Positions 34,978 to 44,935 of a DNA stretch of 64,000 bases are shown piece by piece (position 1 is the first letter of the stretch; each line of letters starts with the position of its first letter). Both the position numbers and the translations under genes were made by a program. The DNA is from Halalkalicoccus tibetensis (GTDB lineage: Archaea; Halobacteriota; Halobacteria; Halobacteriales; Halalkalicoccaceae): contig NZ_JBBMXV010000004.1 of assembly GCF_037996645.1 (NCBI RefSeq), forward strand, positions 335,684-399,683. The letters are read 5' to 3'. The notes under the pieces are model-generated. The model was not told where the DNA came from. It did no database searches and worked only from the letters and a program-made list of their open reading frames with translations.

Positions 34978-37175
34978 GCGCCGACGACGAGGCGGCCCAT
35001 ATCCGCCGCCTGCTCGACACCGAGGGCGACAGCGTCCAGGGGAACACCCGCGTGTTCAACCAGGGCCGCTACGCCGCCGTCGAGGACCTCGACGACTACA
35101 AGGGGCTGAAGGATCGGGCCCGCGAGCTCAAGGAGGACGCCATCGAGCGCCTGCCCGAGCTGATCGACGAGCTGACCGAGACCGTCGAGGAGAACGGCGG
35201 GCACGTCTACCTCGCGAGCGACGCCGAGGACGCGAACCGCTACATCACCGACGTGGCCGAGGACGGCGGCGCCGAGACGCTCGTCAAGAGCAAGTCGATG
35301 ACCAGCGAGGAGATCGACGTCAACGACGCGCTCGAAGCAGCAGGAGTGGACGTCTACGAGACCGACCTCGGGGAGTTCGTCATCCAGATCGCAGACGAGG
35401 CGCCCTCCCACATCGTCGGGCCGGCGATCCACAAATCGCGCGAGGAGATCGCCGAGCTGTTCAACCACGAGTTCGATCCCGACGAGCCCCTCGAGACCGC
35501 GGAGGAGCTCACCCACTTCGCCCGCGAGTACCTCGGCGAGCGCGTCGAGGAGGCCGACGTCGGGATGACCGGCGCGAACTTCCTGGTCGCCGAAAGCGGG
35601 ACCCTGCTGCTGGTCACCAGCGAGGGCAACGCGAGGAAATGTGCGGTCGCGCCCGACACCCACGTCGCGGTGGCGGGCGTCGAGAAGATCCTCCCGCGCT
35701 TCGAGGACCTCCAACCATTTATCGAGCTCATCGCGCGCTCGAGCACGGGCCAGGACCTCACCTCGTACATGTCGCTGCTCACGCCGCCGGTCGACTCGCC
35801 GACCATCGAGTTCGGCAGCGACGAACCGCTCGCCGGGGGCGCGGACGACCGGGAGTTCCACCTCGTGTTGATCGACAACGGCCGGATGGCGATGCGCGAG
35901 GACCCCGAGCTCAAGGAGACGCTCTACTGCATCCGCTGTGGGGCGTGTGCGAACGTCTGTGCGAACTTCCAGCACGTCGGGGGCCACGCCTTCGGCGGCG
36001 AGACCTACTCGGGCGGGATCGGGACCGGCTGGGAGGCCGGCGTCCACGGCCAGGAGAGCGCCGAGGAGTTCAACGACCTCTGTACGGGCTGTTCGCGCTG
36101 TGTCAACCAGTGTCCCGTGAAGATCGACATCCCGTGGATCAACGAGGTCGTCAGGGACCGGATCAACCGCGGCGAGGAGCCCAGCGAGTTCGAGTTCCTC
36201 GTCGAGGGGCTGACCCCGGACGCCGAGTCCGGCGGGGTCCCCCTCCAGAAACGCTTCTTCGGCAACTTCGGGACGGTCGCGAAGCTCGGCAGCGCGACCG
36301 CGCCGGTCTCGAACTGGCTCGCCGAACTGCCGCCGAGCCGGTGGGCGATGGAGCGCGTGCTGGGAATCGACAGACGTCGTGACCTCCCGACGTTCGCCGG
36401 CGAGACGCTCTCCGAGTGGTTCCTCGCACACGAGGGGCTCGCGCCCGCGGAGGCCGAGCGCGAAGTCGTCCTCTATCCCGACACCTACACGAACTACGTC
36501 AGCCCCGAGCGCGGGAAGGCGGCCGTCCGCACGCTGGAGGCACTGGGCGTGCGGGTCCTGCTGCCCGACCTGCCCGAGAGCGGACGCGCGCCGCTCAGCC
36601 AGGGGATGCTCTCGACGGCGGGCGAGCAGGCCCACGACCTGTACGGCGGGGTCGCCGAACACCTCGACGCCGGCCGGGACGTGGTCGCCATCGAGCCCAG
36701 CGACCTCGCGATGTTCCGCGGCGAGTACGAGAAGTTCCTGCCCGAGGCGTCCTACGACCGGCTCTCGGGGGCGAGCTACGAGGTCGTCGAGTACGTCTAC
36801 GGGCTGGTCGCGAACGACCCCGAGAAGATCGAGATCCTCTCGGACGGCCCCGGCCGCGTGGCGTATCACAGCCACTGTCAGCAGCGGACGATGGGCCTCG
36901 AGGAGTACACCGAGGCGCTGCTCGAGGAGCTCGAATACGACGTGCTCACCTCGACCGTCGAGTGCTGTGGGATGGCGGGGTCGTTCGGCTACAAGGAGCA
37001 GTACTACGAGCTCGCGATGGACGTCGGCTACGAGCTGGAGGACGAGTTCGAGCAGCCGGGCGAGCGCGACCGGACCGTGCTCGCGAGCGGCACCTCCTGT
37101 ACCGATCAGCTTGACGCGTTACTGGAACGGAAACCGCGACACCCGATCGAGTTCATCGCGCCCGACCCCCTGTAA
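34974..37175 (+). CDS. lutB: LutB fused to a LutA/GlcF-like CCG module
   Basis: 733 residues. The first 430 or so are LutB: a LUD domain ([20 protein letters not shown]) and two 4Fe-4S motifs, [11 protein letters not shown] from C319 and [16 protein letters not shown] from C370. The rest is a CCG-type module like LutA or the C-terminus of GlcF, ending with [17 protein letters not shown] (C664-C665). LutABC oxidises L-lactate to pyruvate and is normally three separate proteins. Here LutA appears to be supplied by the fusion. The module strongly resembles the C-terminal third of the three FAD/Fe-S dehydrogenases in this window (shared block [13 protein letters not shown]). It is convergent with the lactate permease. 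Confidence 0.88.
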   Translation: MSADDEAAHIRRLLDTEGDSVQGNTRVFNQGRYAAVEDLDDYKGLKDRARELKEDAIERLPELIDELTETVEENGGHVYLASDAEDANRYITDVAEDGGAETLVKSKSMTSEEIDVNDALEAAGVDVYETDLGEFVIQIADEAPSHIVGPAIHKSREEIAELFNHEFDPDEPLETAEELTHFAREYLGERVEEADVGMTGANFLVAESGTLLLVTSEGNARKCAVAPDTHVAVAGVEKILPRFEDLQPFIELIARSSTGQDLTSYMSLLTPPVDSPTIEFGSDEPLAGGADDREFHLVLIDNGRMAMREDPELKETLYCIRCGACANVCANFQHVGGHAFGGETYSGGIGTGWEAGVHGQESAEEFNDLCTGCSRCVNQCPVKIDIPWINEVVRDRINRGEEPSEFEFLVEGLTPDAESGGVPLQKRFFGNFGTVAKLGSATAPVSNWLAELPPSRWAMERVLGIDRRRDLPTFAGETLSEWFLAHEGLAPAEAEREVVLYPDTYTNYVSPERGKAAVRTLEALGVRVLLPDLPESGRAPLSQGMLSTAGEQAHDLYGGVAEHLDAGRDVVAIEPSDLAMFRGEYEKFLPEASYDRLSGASYEVVEYVYGLVANDPEKIEILSDGPGRVAYHSHCQQRTMGLEEYTEALLEELEYDVLTSTVECCGMAGSFGYKEQYYELAMDVGYELEDEFEQPGERDRTVLASGTSCTDQLDALLERKPRHPIEFIAPDPL

Positions 37176-37190
37176 GGGGGGGGACCACCC

Positions 37191-38945
37191 TCAGAAGACG
37201 TCGAAGACGTCGGGCCAGACGCCGGGCATCACGTAGACGAACAGCATCGCCCAGAGCCCGACCATCAGCGCGTAGTACAGCAGCGGGATGAGGTTGAGCC
37301 GAATGACCCGGCCCTCCTGGCCGACCAGGCCGACGGTCGCGAGCGCCGCGACGATGTTGTGAATGGCCACGAGGTTGCCGATCGCGCCGCCGACGGCCTG
37401 CGTGCCGACGATGATCTGGCGGGGCAGGTCGAGCTGGGTCGCGGCCTCGAACTGGAACGCCCCGAACGTGATGTTCGAGACGGTGTTCGAGCCGGCCATC
37501 GCCGCCGCGAGCGCGCCGATCAGCGCGGCCACGGCGGGGTAGGCGGGCCCGAAGAGGTCCGCGGTCGCCTGTGCGAGCACGACGATCATGCTGTCGATCT
37601 CGGCGTGGGCGCCCGACTGGAGCATCACCTGCACCATCGCGATGACGAACACGAGCGCGATCAGCGGCGCGACGAGCTTCTCGCCGGCCTCGCGCCACGC
37701 GGCGGTGACCTGGCTACCGGCCATGCCGAACAGCGGGATCGCGAGCAGCGCGCTGACGATCAGCCACATCCCGGGGACGAACGCCCACTCGATCTCGCTT
37801 GCGAGCGTCGTTCCGAGGATCTCGGTCCACTCGATGATGAACAGCGGCCCCTGAAGGAACTCCGCGATCGGGTCGATCACGCGCGTGACGACCAGCAGCA
37901 CGACGAGGATCACGTACGGCGACCACGCCTTCAGAAGCGACATCGACTGGCCGCCGTCGGCGACGGTCGCCTCCTCGGGGCCGCCGCCGCTACCGCCATT
38001 GCCGCCGTTGCCGCCCTCGCCGGGCTCGATCGTGCCGACCCAGTGGTCGGGCCACTCCTCGCGGGGCGGGAACTCCCACTCGTCCTCGGGGACGAAGTAG
38101 CCCGCCTTGAGCGCGCCGACGACGATCGCGCCGCCGACCATCGATCCGATCAGTGCCGGGAACTCGGGGGTGATGAACCACGCGGAGACCCAGTACGGGA
38201 TCGCGAAGGCGATCCCCGCGAACAGACACAGCGGCGCGACCTCCCAGGCGGGCGCGAGCGAGCGCTCCTCCTCCGGCGAGAAGAAGTAGACGATCATCCC
38301 GACCGCAAAGAGCGGCATGACGAAACCCACGAGCGCGTGGTAGGTCGCCGCCCACGCGGCGACCTCGGTCGCGAACTCGTAGACGGTCATGCCCTCGTCC
38401 TGGATCGCCTGTTGGGTGAACGCCACGTCCTCGAGCGGCGTCTGGATCCCGACGATGATCGGCGTGCCGACCGCGCCGTAGGTGACGGCGATGATATGGC
38501 CGATCAGCGCGGCGATGACGGCGGCGAGCGCCGGAAAGCCGAGTCCCAGAAGCAGCGGCGCGACGACCGCCGCGGGGGTCCCGAAGCCCGCCGCGCCCTC
38601 GATGAACGTCGCGAGCAGGAATCCCAAGAGAACGATCTGCACCCGCCGGTCGTCGGAAAGGGCGGCAAAGCCCTGGTTGATCCGGTCGAACGCGCCCGCC
38701 TGCATCAGCGTATACAGCAGGACGAGCGCGCCGAAGACGATCCAGAGGATCTCCAGGGCGGTCATCACCCCGACGATCGAGGCTGCCGCGAGCCACTCGG
38801 GCGGCATGTTCCAGGCGAAGAAACCGACCCCGAGCGCGGCGATCCACGCGATCGGCATCGCCCGCGTCGCCGGCCACAGCAGCCCGACCAGCAACACGGC
38901 CACGACCAACAGCGGCAACGCGGCCAGAACGATCTCCATCACCAT
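37191..38945 (-). CDS. lctP: L-lactate permease (LctP/LldP family)
   Basis: 584-residue lactate permease family symporter with 12 or more membrane segments. Family signatures include FIEGAAGFGTPAAVVAPLLLG near residue 113, GHIIAVTYGAVGTPIIVG, and a C-terminal half with AAAMAGSNTVSNITFGAFQ. A glycine-rich loop (GEGGNGGNGGSGGG) lies in the central cytoplasmic region. It imports lactate or glycolate for the Lut proteins and FAD-linked dehydrogenases on either side. The start could be 38945 or 38939. A TATA-like ATTTATTACG lies about 70 bp upstream, giving a leader of around 45 nt that contains dyad symmetry. Confidence 0.92.
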   Translation of the reverse strand: MVMEIVLAALPLLVVAVLLVGLLWPATRAMPIAWIAALGVGFFAWNMPPEWLAAASIVGVMTALEILWIVFGALVLLYTLMQAGAFDRINQGFAALSDDRRVQIVLLGFLLATFIEGAAGFGTPAAVVAPLLLGLGFPALAAVIAALIGHIIAVTYGAVGTPIIVGIQTPLEDVAFTQQAIQDEGMTVYEFATEVAAWAATYHALVGFVMPLFAVGMIVYFFSPEEERSLAPAWEVAPLCLFAGIAFAIPYWVSAWFITPEFPALIGSMVGGAIVVGALKAGYFVPEDEWEFPPREEWPDHWVGTIEPGEGGNGGNGGSGGGPEEATVADGGQSMSLLKAWSPYVILVVLLVVTRVIDPIAEFLQGPLFIIEWTEILGTTLASEIEWAFVPGMWLIVSALLAIPLFGMAGSQVTAAWREAGEKLVAPLIALVFVIAMVQVMLQSGAHAEIDSMIVVLAQATADLFGPAYPAVAALIGALAAAMAGSNTVSNITFGAFQFEAATQLDLPRQIIVGTQAVGGAIGNLVAIHNIVAALATVGLVGQEGRVIRLNLIPLLYYALMVGLWAMLFVYVMPGVWPDVFDVF

Positions 38946-38980
38946 GCCCGATCACCGATCTCCCTAATCCTCATGATCAT

Positions 38981-39026
38981 TGTGAACGCTCACGCCTACG
39001 TGTTCAACGTTACGTAATAAATATGA
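38981..39026 (-). promoter_or_regulatory. lctP promoter with dyad elements
   Basis: On the minus strand ATATTTATTACG (39015-39026) is a good TATA box. Between it and the start codon are the imperfect palindrome GTGAACGCTCAC (38982-38993) and a TGAAC/GTTCA pair 14 bp apart. These would cover the transcription start, a repressor-like position. Confidence 0.4.
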
Positions 39027-39079
39027 TGGTTTATGTCATTGGCATGCGATAGCAAATATCGTCAGCGGGAGCCGCGCCG

Positions 39080-42000
39080 TCAGGGCGCGAGGGCGGCCTC
39101 GACCTTCTCGATGGGGTGGGGCGGGTTCTCCGCGCGCTCGTCGCGGTCGCCGATCTGGCTCCGACAGGACGCGCCCGGTGCGACGACCTCCTCGCCGTCG
39201 CTGCGGTCGATCTTCTCGAACAGCAGCGACGCGATCGACTTCGAGAGGTCGTAGTGCTCGGCCTCGTAGCCGAACGAACCGGCCATCCCACAGCAGCCCG
39301 AGTCCAGCGGGTCGACGTCGTAACCCGCCCGGCGCAGGACGCCGACCGCGTGGTGGTCCTTCGCGGTCGCCTTCTGGTGGCAGTGGCCGTGGTAGGTGAG
39401 CGCCCCGCCGGCGCCGTCCAGCCGCCCGGCCTCGGTGAGCCCGTCGATCAGCCGGTGGGTGTCGAGGTACTCCATGACGCCGTAGGCGTGCTCGGCGACG
39501 CGGTCGGCACCCTCGCCGGGCACGAGGTCGCGGTACTCGTCCTGGAAGACGACGGCGTCGGAGGGCTCGATCGCGACGACCTCCCAGCCGTCGTCGAGGT
39601 ACTCCGAGAAGACCCCGATGTTCGTCCGCGCGCGCTCCTCGGCGGCGTCGAGCATGCCCGTCGAGTAGGCCGCCCGCCCGCTTGCCGCGCAGTCGTCGGG
39701 GATCCGCACGTGGACGCCCGCGGCCTCGAGCACCCGGATCGCGGCCTTGCCCGGCTCGGGGTAGCTGTAGTTCGTGAACGTATCCGGGAACAGCAGCACC
39801 TTTCGGTCGGCCTCGGCCTCGCTGATTCGCGGGCCGCGCGCCTCGTACCACTCCTCGAGCGACTCGCTCTCGAAGTAGGGCAGTTTCCGGTCGCTCGCGA
39901 TGCCGACGGCCTTCTCCATCACCAGCCGCGATCCCGGTATCTTCGGGCCGACGTTCGAGAGCGGCGCGAGCTTGCTCCCGAGCCACGAGAGCCGATCGAT
40001 GTTCCCGAACACCCGCGTGCGGAGGCTCGGGTCCTCGCGCTGGTGGTACTGGTGTTTGACCTCCGTCTTGAGCTTCGCCATGTCGACGCCGGTGGGACAG
40101 TCGTTCTTACAGCCCTTACAGCCCACACAGAGGTCGAGCACCTCCTCCTGGAACTGCTTCGAGTACATCTCCTCCTCGTCGATCTCGCCGGAAATAGCGG
40201 CCCGGAGCATGTTCGCCCGGCCGCGCGTGGTCTCGATCTCGTCCTTCGAGCCCCGGTAGGTCGGACACATCACGTCATCGGTCTGCCGGCAGGTCCCACA
40301 GCCGTTACAGAGCTCGACGAGCTGGGAGAACCCGCCCTCCTCCGAGAAGTCGAGCTTCGTCTGGGGCTCGACCGAGCTGTACTCGGCGCCGTAGCGGAGG
40401 TTCTCGCGCATGTCCGTCGGGTCGTCCTCCCGATGGACGACCTTCCCGGGGTTCATCCGCCAGTCGGGGTCGAACGTCTCCTTGATCTCGAGGAAGGCCC
40501 CCCAGAGGTCCTCGCCGTACATCTTGCGGTTGAACTGGGTGCGCGCGAGCCCGTCGCCGTGCTCGCCCGAGAAGGAGCCGTGGCGCTCCTTCACGAGGTC
40601 GGTGACGTCCTCGGCGATCGAGAGCATCTTCTGGATGTCCCCGTTCTCCTTGAGGTTGAGGATCGGCCGGATGTGGAGCGTCCCGCTGCCCGCGTGCGCG
40701 AAGTACGCGGCGGAGGTGTCGTGGTCCTCGAGGATCTCCATGAACTCCTGGACGTATTCGGCGAGCTCCTCCGGCGGGACCGTCGCGTCCTCGATGAACG
40801 GGTAGGGCTTCGGGTCGCCCTCGAGGCTCATCAGCAGCGGGATCGCCGCCTTGCGGAGCTTCCAGATCATCGCCTGGTCCTCCTCGGTGTACGCCTCCAG
40901 CACGTCGAAGGCGTCGCCCTCCCCGACGAAGTGTTCGTTGGTCGCCTGGATGGGCGCCTCGAGGTCGTCGTGGAGCTCCGAGTCGAACTCCAGCATGATC
41001 GCCGCCTCGGTCCCCTCGGGGATCGGCTCCTCGTACTGGGCGAACTCCTCGTTGTTGCGCGCGAGGCGGAACACCTCGCTGTCCATCAGCTCGACCGCGC
41101 TGGTCTCGAACTCCAGGGCCTCGGGGACGGCCCGCAGCGCGTCGATCAGGTCGTCGAAACAGTAGAGCGCGAGCGAGGTCTTCTCGGGCAGGGTCACCAG
41201 GCTGATCTCGGCCTCGACGATCACGCCAAGCGAGGACTCCGAGCCCACGAGCAGCTTCGAGAGGTTGATCACGCGCTCGCCGTCGTCGTTTTCATAGATC
41301 ACGCGATCGAGGTTGTAGCCCGAGACGTTTCGCTTGAGGTCGGGATAGCGCTCCTCGATCTCCTCCTCGTGCTCCTCGACCAGTCCCCGAACGGTCTCGT
41401 AGATCTCCGCCTCGCGGTCGTCCTTCGAGACGATCTCCTCGTACTCCGGCGAGTCGAGGACGACCTCGCGGGTGTGGATCAGCGAGCCATCGGGGAGGAC
41501 GACCCGAAGCTCCTCAGTGTAGGCGTCGGTGATGCCGTAGCGCACCGAGTGGGCGCCCGTCGAGTTGTTGCCCATGCCCCCGCCGATGGTCGCGCGGTTC
41601 GAGGAGGCGGGGTCCGGCGCGAACTTCAGCCCCCACTGACCGGCGTACTCGTCGAAGTGGTCCTGGACGACGCCGGGCTGAACGCGCGCGCGTTTCTCGT
41701 CGGGTCGGAGGTCCAGGATGTCGTCCATGTAGACGCTCATGTCGAGCACCACACAGCCCGGCCCGACCGTCTGGCCGCCCAGCGACGACCCCGCGCCGCG
41801 GGCGATGATCGGGACCTCGTGTGCGTCGGCGACCTGCACCGCCGCCCGGACGTCCTCGACGTCACGCGGGAAGACCGCGCCCGCGGGCCGGGCCTGGTAG
41901 ATACTGCCGTCGGTCGCGTACAGCACCTGGCTGTACTCGTCGAAGCGCACCTCGCCGGCGACGGCCCCGCGGAGGTCCTCGGCGAGCGCGACGTACTCCT

Positions 42001-42187
42001 CGGCGTCGGGGTGGTCGTGGCCCTGGGCCTCGCGGTAGGTCTCGAAATCGCTCATGTCTCCCTGGGGCTTGTGCAACGTCGAGGGCTCGGTGATCTCCTC
42101 GACGGTCGCGGCCTCCATCATCTCCTGGGAGTGGTCCGCATCGCCCGCGGGCTCGATCGGGGTCTCGTCCACTGGAGTCTCGGCCAT
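39080..42187 (-). CDS. Fused FAD-linked/Fe-S 2-hydroxyacid dehydrogenase, paralogue 3
   Basis: 1035 residues, the most divergent of the three fusions. It has an N-terminal extension of about 55 acidic residues (ETPVDETPIEPAGDADHSQEM) before the FAD domain. The FAD motifs are IARGAGSSLGGQTVG and GGGMGNNSTGAHS. The first cluster reads CNGCGTCRQTDDVMCP near 630 and the second CVGCKGCKNDCPTG near 688. The C-terminus has [21 protein letters not shown] near 965. It lies 134 bp upstream of lctP on the same strand, so it is the best candidate in the window for D-lactate oxidation. A minus-strand TATA element TATTTATCAC lies about 20-30 bp before the ATG at 42187. Confidence 0.86.
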   Translation of the reverse strand: MAETPVDETPIEPAGDADHSQEMMEAATVEEITEPSTLHKPQGDMSDFETYREAQGHDHPDAEEYVALAEDLRGAVAGEVRFDEYSQVLYATDGSIYQARPAGAVFPRDVEDVRAAVQVADAHEVPIIARGAGSSLGGQTVGPGCVVLDMSVYMDDILDLRPDEKRARVQPGVVQDHFDEYAGQWGLKFAPDPASSNRATIGGGMGNNSTGAHSVRYGITDAYTEELRVVLPDGSLIHTREVVLDSPEYEEIVSKDDREAEIYETVRGLVEEHEEEIEERYPDLKRNVSGYNLDRVIYENDDGERVINLSKLLVGSESSLGVIVEAEISLVTLPEKTSLALYCFDDLIDALRAVPEALEFETSAVELMDSEVFRLARNNEEFAQYEEPIPEGTEAAIMLEFDSELHDDLEAPIQATNEHFVGEGDAFDVLEAYTEEDQAMIWKLRKAAIPLLMSLEGDPKPYPFIEDATVPPEELAEYVQEFMEILEDHDTSAAYFAHAGSGTLHIRPILNLKENGDIQKMLSIAEDVTDLVKERHGSFSGEHGDGLARTQFNRKMYGEDLWGAFLEIKETFDPDWRMNPGKVVHREDDPTDMRENLRYGAEYSSVEPQTKLDFSEEGGFSQLVELCNGCGTCRQTDDVMCPTYRGSKDEIETTRGRANMLRAAISGEIDEEEMYSKQFQEEVLDLCVGCKGCKNDCPTGVDMAKLKTEVKHQYHQREDPSLRTRVFGNIDRLSWLGSKLAPLSNVGPKIPGSRLVMEKAVGIASDRKLPYFESESLEEWYEARGPRISEAEADRKVLLFPDTFTNYSYPEPGKAAIRVLEAAGVHVRIPDDCAASGRAAYSTGMLDAAEERARTNIGVFSEYLDDGWEVVAIEPSDAVVFQDEYRDLVPGEGADRVAEHAYGVMEYLDTHRLIDGLTEAGRLDGAGGALTYHGHCHQKATAKDHHAVGVLRRAGYDVDPLDSGCCGMAGSFGYEAEHYDLSKSIASLLFEKIDRSDGEEVVAPGASCRSQIGDRDERAENPPHPIEKVEAALAP

Positions 42188-42291
42188 CACATCCTCGTCG
42201 GGGGTTGATCGTGATAAATACTGTGTTCGATGAACCCACACATGGCCCGCCGACCCACGGTTTTAAGGGGGCGCTGGTCGGGAGTGAACCC

Positions 42292-42660
42292 ATGGAACTC
42301 ATCCATGTGAACGTCAACGTCGCGGACGCCGAGGAGACGATCGCCTTCTACGAGCAGCTGGGCTTCGAGGAGTCCTGGGAGTTCGAGACGCCCGATGGCG
42401 AGACCCAGAACCGATACATCGCCGACGAGAACGGGATCGAGCTCCAGCTCTCGGACACCAACGGCGAGGAGGAGTTCGAGCCGGGCAGCGCGTGGGACCA
42501 CCTCGCGATCGGGGTCGACGACGTCGACGCGGTCTTCGAGGAGATCGACCACCACGGCGTCGACAAGGAACCCGGCGACCAGCCTGAAGCGGGGGCCCGC
42601 ACCGCGTTCGTGCGCGACCCCGACGGCCGACGCGTCGAGCTCGTCGAGTCGCTCGACTAG
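42292..42660 (+). CDS. VOC-superfamily protein, glyoxalase I-like
   Basis: 122 residues. It opens MELIHVNVNVADAEETIAFYE and closes AFVRDPDGRRVELVES, the paired-repeat VOC fold with metal ligands H4 and the late glutamate. The size and the NRYIADENGIELQLS middle fit lactoylglutathione lyase-like members. Haloarchaea lack glutathione as main thiol, so an alternative thiol or another substrate would be needed. It is divergent from the D-lactate-type dehydrogenase, and D-lactate is the end product of glyoxalase pathways, which gives a tentative link. A TTTTAAGG lies about 26-30 bp before the ATG. Confidence 0.8.
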   Translation: MELIHVNVNVADAEETIAFYEQLGFEESWEFETPDGETQNRYIADENGIELQLSDTNGEEEFEPGSAWDHLAIGVDDVDAVFEEIDHHGVDKEPGDQPEAGARTAFVRDPDGRRVELVESLD

Positions 42661-42694
42661 CGGGACGGCAAAAAGACGAACGGGAACTGCCTTT

Positions 42695-43606
42695 TCAGAG
42701 GATGTCGGCGGCTTCCGCTTTGTCGACGATGTCCTGGGCCATCTTGTTGGTCGCCTCGTCGACCATCTGGCCGTCGACCTTCACCGCGCCCTTGCCCTCC
42801 TCCATCGCCTGGGCGTACTCCTCGACGATGCGCTGGGCGCGTTCGGCGGTCTCCGGGTCGGGCGCGAAGATCTCGTTGGCGATCTCGATCTGGCTGGGGT
42901 GGATCGCCCACTTGCCGTCGCAGCCGATCATATTCGCGTTGTTACACGAGTCGCGGAAGCCCTGCTCGTCCTCGATGTCGGCGTACGGACCATCGAGACA
43001 GGGGATTCCGGCGCTCTTCGCGGCAGCGTTGCACTCCGAGAGCGCGTGGTGCCAGTAGTGGCCGGGGTAGTCGGGGAACTGCCCGATGTCCAGTCCCGGA
43101 GTTCCCATCGCCGCCGAGTAGTCGCCGGGCCCGAAGATGATGCTCGAGAGGCGATCGCTCGCGTGGGCGATCTCATGGACGTTGTGCATCCCCTCGCCGT
43201 CCTCGATCTGCGGTTCGAGGCCGATCGCGCCGACCTCGAGGCCGGCGTTCTCCTCGACTTGGGTCAGGAGGTTCTCGACGGTGTGGACGTCGCTTGCGCC
43301 CTTGACCTTCGGGATGATGATGTCGTCGATGTGTTCGCCGGCGGCACTCACGACGTCGATGACGTCGTCGTACCACCACTCGGTGTCGATGCCGTTCATC
43401 CGGAAGGAAAGCACCTTGCCGCTCCAGTCGTGGCTCTGGGCGGCGTCGATCAGCGGCTCGCGGGCGTCGGGCTTCGAGTTCGGCGCGACGCTGTCCTCCA
43501 GATCGAGGAACACCTCGTCGGCGGCGCTGTTCGAGGCGCTCTCCATGAAGTTCTCGTCGCTCGCCGGCGTCGCCAGTTGTGTCCGTCGTAGTGTCACGTC
43601 GCTCAT
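42695..43606 (-). CDS. CitE-like lyase (HpcH/HpaI aldolase/citrate lyase beta family)
   Basis: 303-residue TIM-barrel Mg-dependent C-C lyase of the CitE group, close to L-malyl-CoA/beta-methylmalyl-CoA lyases. Visible features are VFLDLEDSVAPNSK near residue 31 and the conserved IIFGPGDYSAAMG with GKWAIHPSQIE near the end. In haloarchaea related proteins make glyoxylate plus acyl-CoA in the methylaspartate cycle or hydrolyse malyl-CoA. Which of these applies is open, since the other cycle genes are not in the window. The ATG at 43606 is favoured over an upstream one because the TATA box TTTATAGGG (43642-43650) lies 37-44 bp before it. Confidence 0.85.
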   Translation of the reverse strand: MSDVTLRRTQLATPASDENFMESASNSAADEVFLDLEDSVAPNSKPDAREPLIDAAQSHDWSGKVLSFRMNGIDTEWWYDDVIDVVSAAGEHIDDIIIPKVKGASDVHTVENLLTQVEENAGLEVGAIGLEPQIEDGEGMHNVHEIAHASDRLSSIIFGPGDYSAAMGTPGLDIGQFPDYPGHYWHHALSECNAAAKSAGIPCLDGPYADIEDEQGFRDSCNNANMIGCDGKWAIHPSQIEIANEIFAPDPETAERAQRIVEEYAQAMEEGKGAVKVDGQMVDEATNKMAQDIVDKAEAADIL

Positions 43607-44042
43607 AGCTGGTTCACTCCGTTCGCTACTGAACGAGGACACCCTATAAAGATATCCCTAGAAACCACACGAAGGGCGAAACACCTCCCGTACCGATCCC
43701 CTATTCACAGGAGTAGAACGCCTTTCATACGGACGAATGGTCGTTTCATCGCGAAATAGTGTTAACAACGATGTGGATACGGCCGGGATACGACACGACA
43801 TATCACTCACCGGGCGTCGACGACGCGATACGTCGGGTGTCCTGCGTTCGACTCTGCTGAACAAAAAATCCTCTAGACCGGAAATAAATCCTCTCGGGGC
43901 GAACGACTCGCCACGAGAACCGCCGACCGGGTGTTTCGGGACCGGGACCAGTGTGTCGTCCCTTCGGATTGCTCCACTGTTCAGTATAGGTGAACACCCA
44001 TCCGACCTGTAGAACTATTACGCTCGGCGCGGTAGGCGGGGT
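43607..44042. promoter_or_regulatory. 436-bp divergent regulatory region of citE-like and iclR1 genes
   Basis: More A/T-rich than its surroundings and without a credible gene. It holds the citE-side TATA box (43642-43650) with a GTTCA-N13-TGAAC dyad at 43612-43634 covering the probable transcription start. On the other side are GTTCA-N7-TGAAC at 43979-43995 and the iclR1 TATA-like ACTATTA (44014-44020), 23-29 bp from its ATG. The two dyads share half-sites and are candidate sites for the IclR regulator itself. The middle 300 bp show no further structure that I can support. Confidence 0.5.
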
Positions 44043-44804
44043 ATGGCCACGGACGAGCCGGTGACGGTGCGGGCGACCGAGACGAGCTTCCGGATCCTGG
44101 ACGCGCTTCGCGCGCTCGAGGGTGCCGGGGTGACGGAGCTCGCGAGCCACCTCGACCTCCCGAAGAGCACCGTCCACAACCACCTCCAGACCCTCCGGCG
44201 CAACGAGTACGTCACCAAACACGGCTCGGCGTACGACGTCGGGCTGCGGTTCCTCCAGCTGGGCGAGTACGCGCGCGACCGGCGGGGGATCGCGACCATC
44301 GGCCCCCCGGAGATCGACAAGCTCGCCGAGGAGACCCGCGAGATGGCGAACCTGCTGGTCGAGGAGCACGGCCGCGGCGTCTTCCTCTACCGGGCGAAGG
44401 GCGCCGACGCCGTCCACATGGATACCCATGCCGGAAAGCGCGTCCATCTCCACACCACCGGCTTCGGCAAGTCGATCCTCGCCCACCTCCCGGCGGCGCG
44501 CGTCGAGGCGATCCTCGACCGCCACGGCCTCCCGAGCGCCACTCCGAACACCATCACCGACCGGGACCGACTCATGGACGAGCTCGAGACGATCCGCGAG
44601 CGGGGCTATGCCTACGACGACGAGGAGCGCCTCGAGGGGCTGCGGTGTGTCGCCGCGCCCATCGTCGTCGACGGCACAGTGCTCGGCGCGGTGAGCGTCT
44701 CGGGACCGAAAAGCCGGATGTCCAGCGAGTGGTACACCGAGGAGCTCCCCGGACTGACGATGAGCACGGCCAACGTCATCGAGATCAACAGCACGTACGC
44801 CTGA
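44043..44804 (+). CDS. IclR-family transcriptional regulator 1
   Basis: 253 residues. The N-terminal winged helix-turn-helix spans roughly residues 8-65 (SFRILDALRALEGAGVTELASHL, then LPKSTVHNHLQTL as recognition helix). The C-terminal effector domain contains the family stretch VHLHTTGFGKSILAHLP and ERLEGLRCVAAPIVVDG. IclR proteins sense small acids such as glyoxylate, pyruvate or aromatic acids. It is divergent from the CitE-like lyase, so autoregulation and control of that gene are likely. A TTACAT-N8-ATGTAA palindrome begins 1 bp after its stop codon. Confidence 0.92.
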   Translation: MATDEPVTVRATETSFRILDALRALEGAGVTELASHLDLPKSTVHNHLQTLRRNEYVTKHGSAYDVGLRFLQLGEYARDRRGIATIGPPEIDKLAEETREMANLLVEEHGRGVFLYRAKGADAVHMDTHAGKRVHLHTTGFGKSILAHLPAARVEAILDRHGLPSATPNTITDRDRLMDELETIRERGYAYDDEERLEGLRCVAAPIVVDGTVLGAVSVSGPKSRMSSEWYTEELPGLTMSTANVIEINSTYA

Positions 44805-44824
44805 TTACATGAGTACAGATGTAA
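44805..44824. promoter_or_regulatory. TTACAT-N8-ATGTAA palindrome (copy 1)
   Basis: A 20-bp inverted repeat TTACAT/ATGTAA directly after the iclR1 stop. The string GATTACATGAGTA and the terminal TGTAA recur at the same spacing at 49582-49603, next to the second IclR gene. The identical length and sequence make it a candidate site for one regulator. Its place between iclR1 and the convergent DUF5828 gene is unusual for an operator. Confidence 0.45.
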
Positions 44825-44935
44825 CGAACAGCCGGCCGGTACGGCCGTCGCGGCAACCGAACCGGTCCCGCAACGCCTCGAGCGATCGGCGTCCCCCTCG
44901 TCGCTCGTCCGCTCGATCGGTTCCCGGCCGTCCGG

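Noticed and set aside
39116-42208. A 1030-codon open frame on the plus strand opposite FAD/Fe-S paralogue 3
   Set aside because: Same reason: shadow frame in GC-rich DNA. Codon composition and product are unlike the acidic neighbours.
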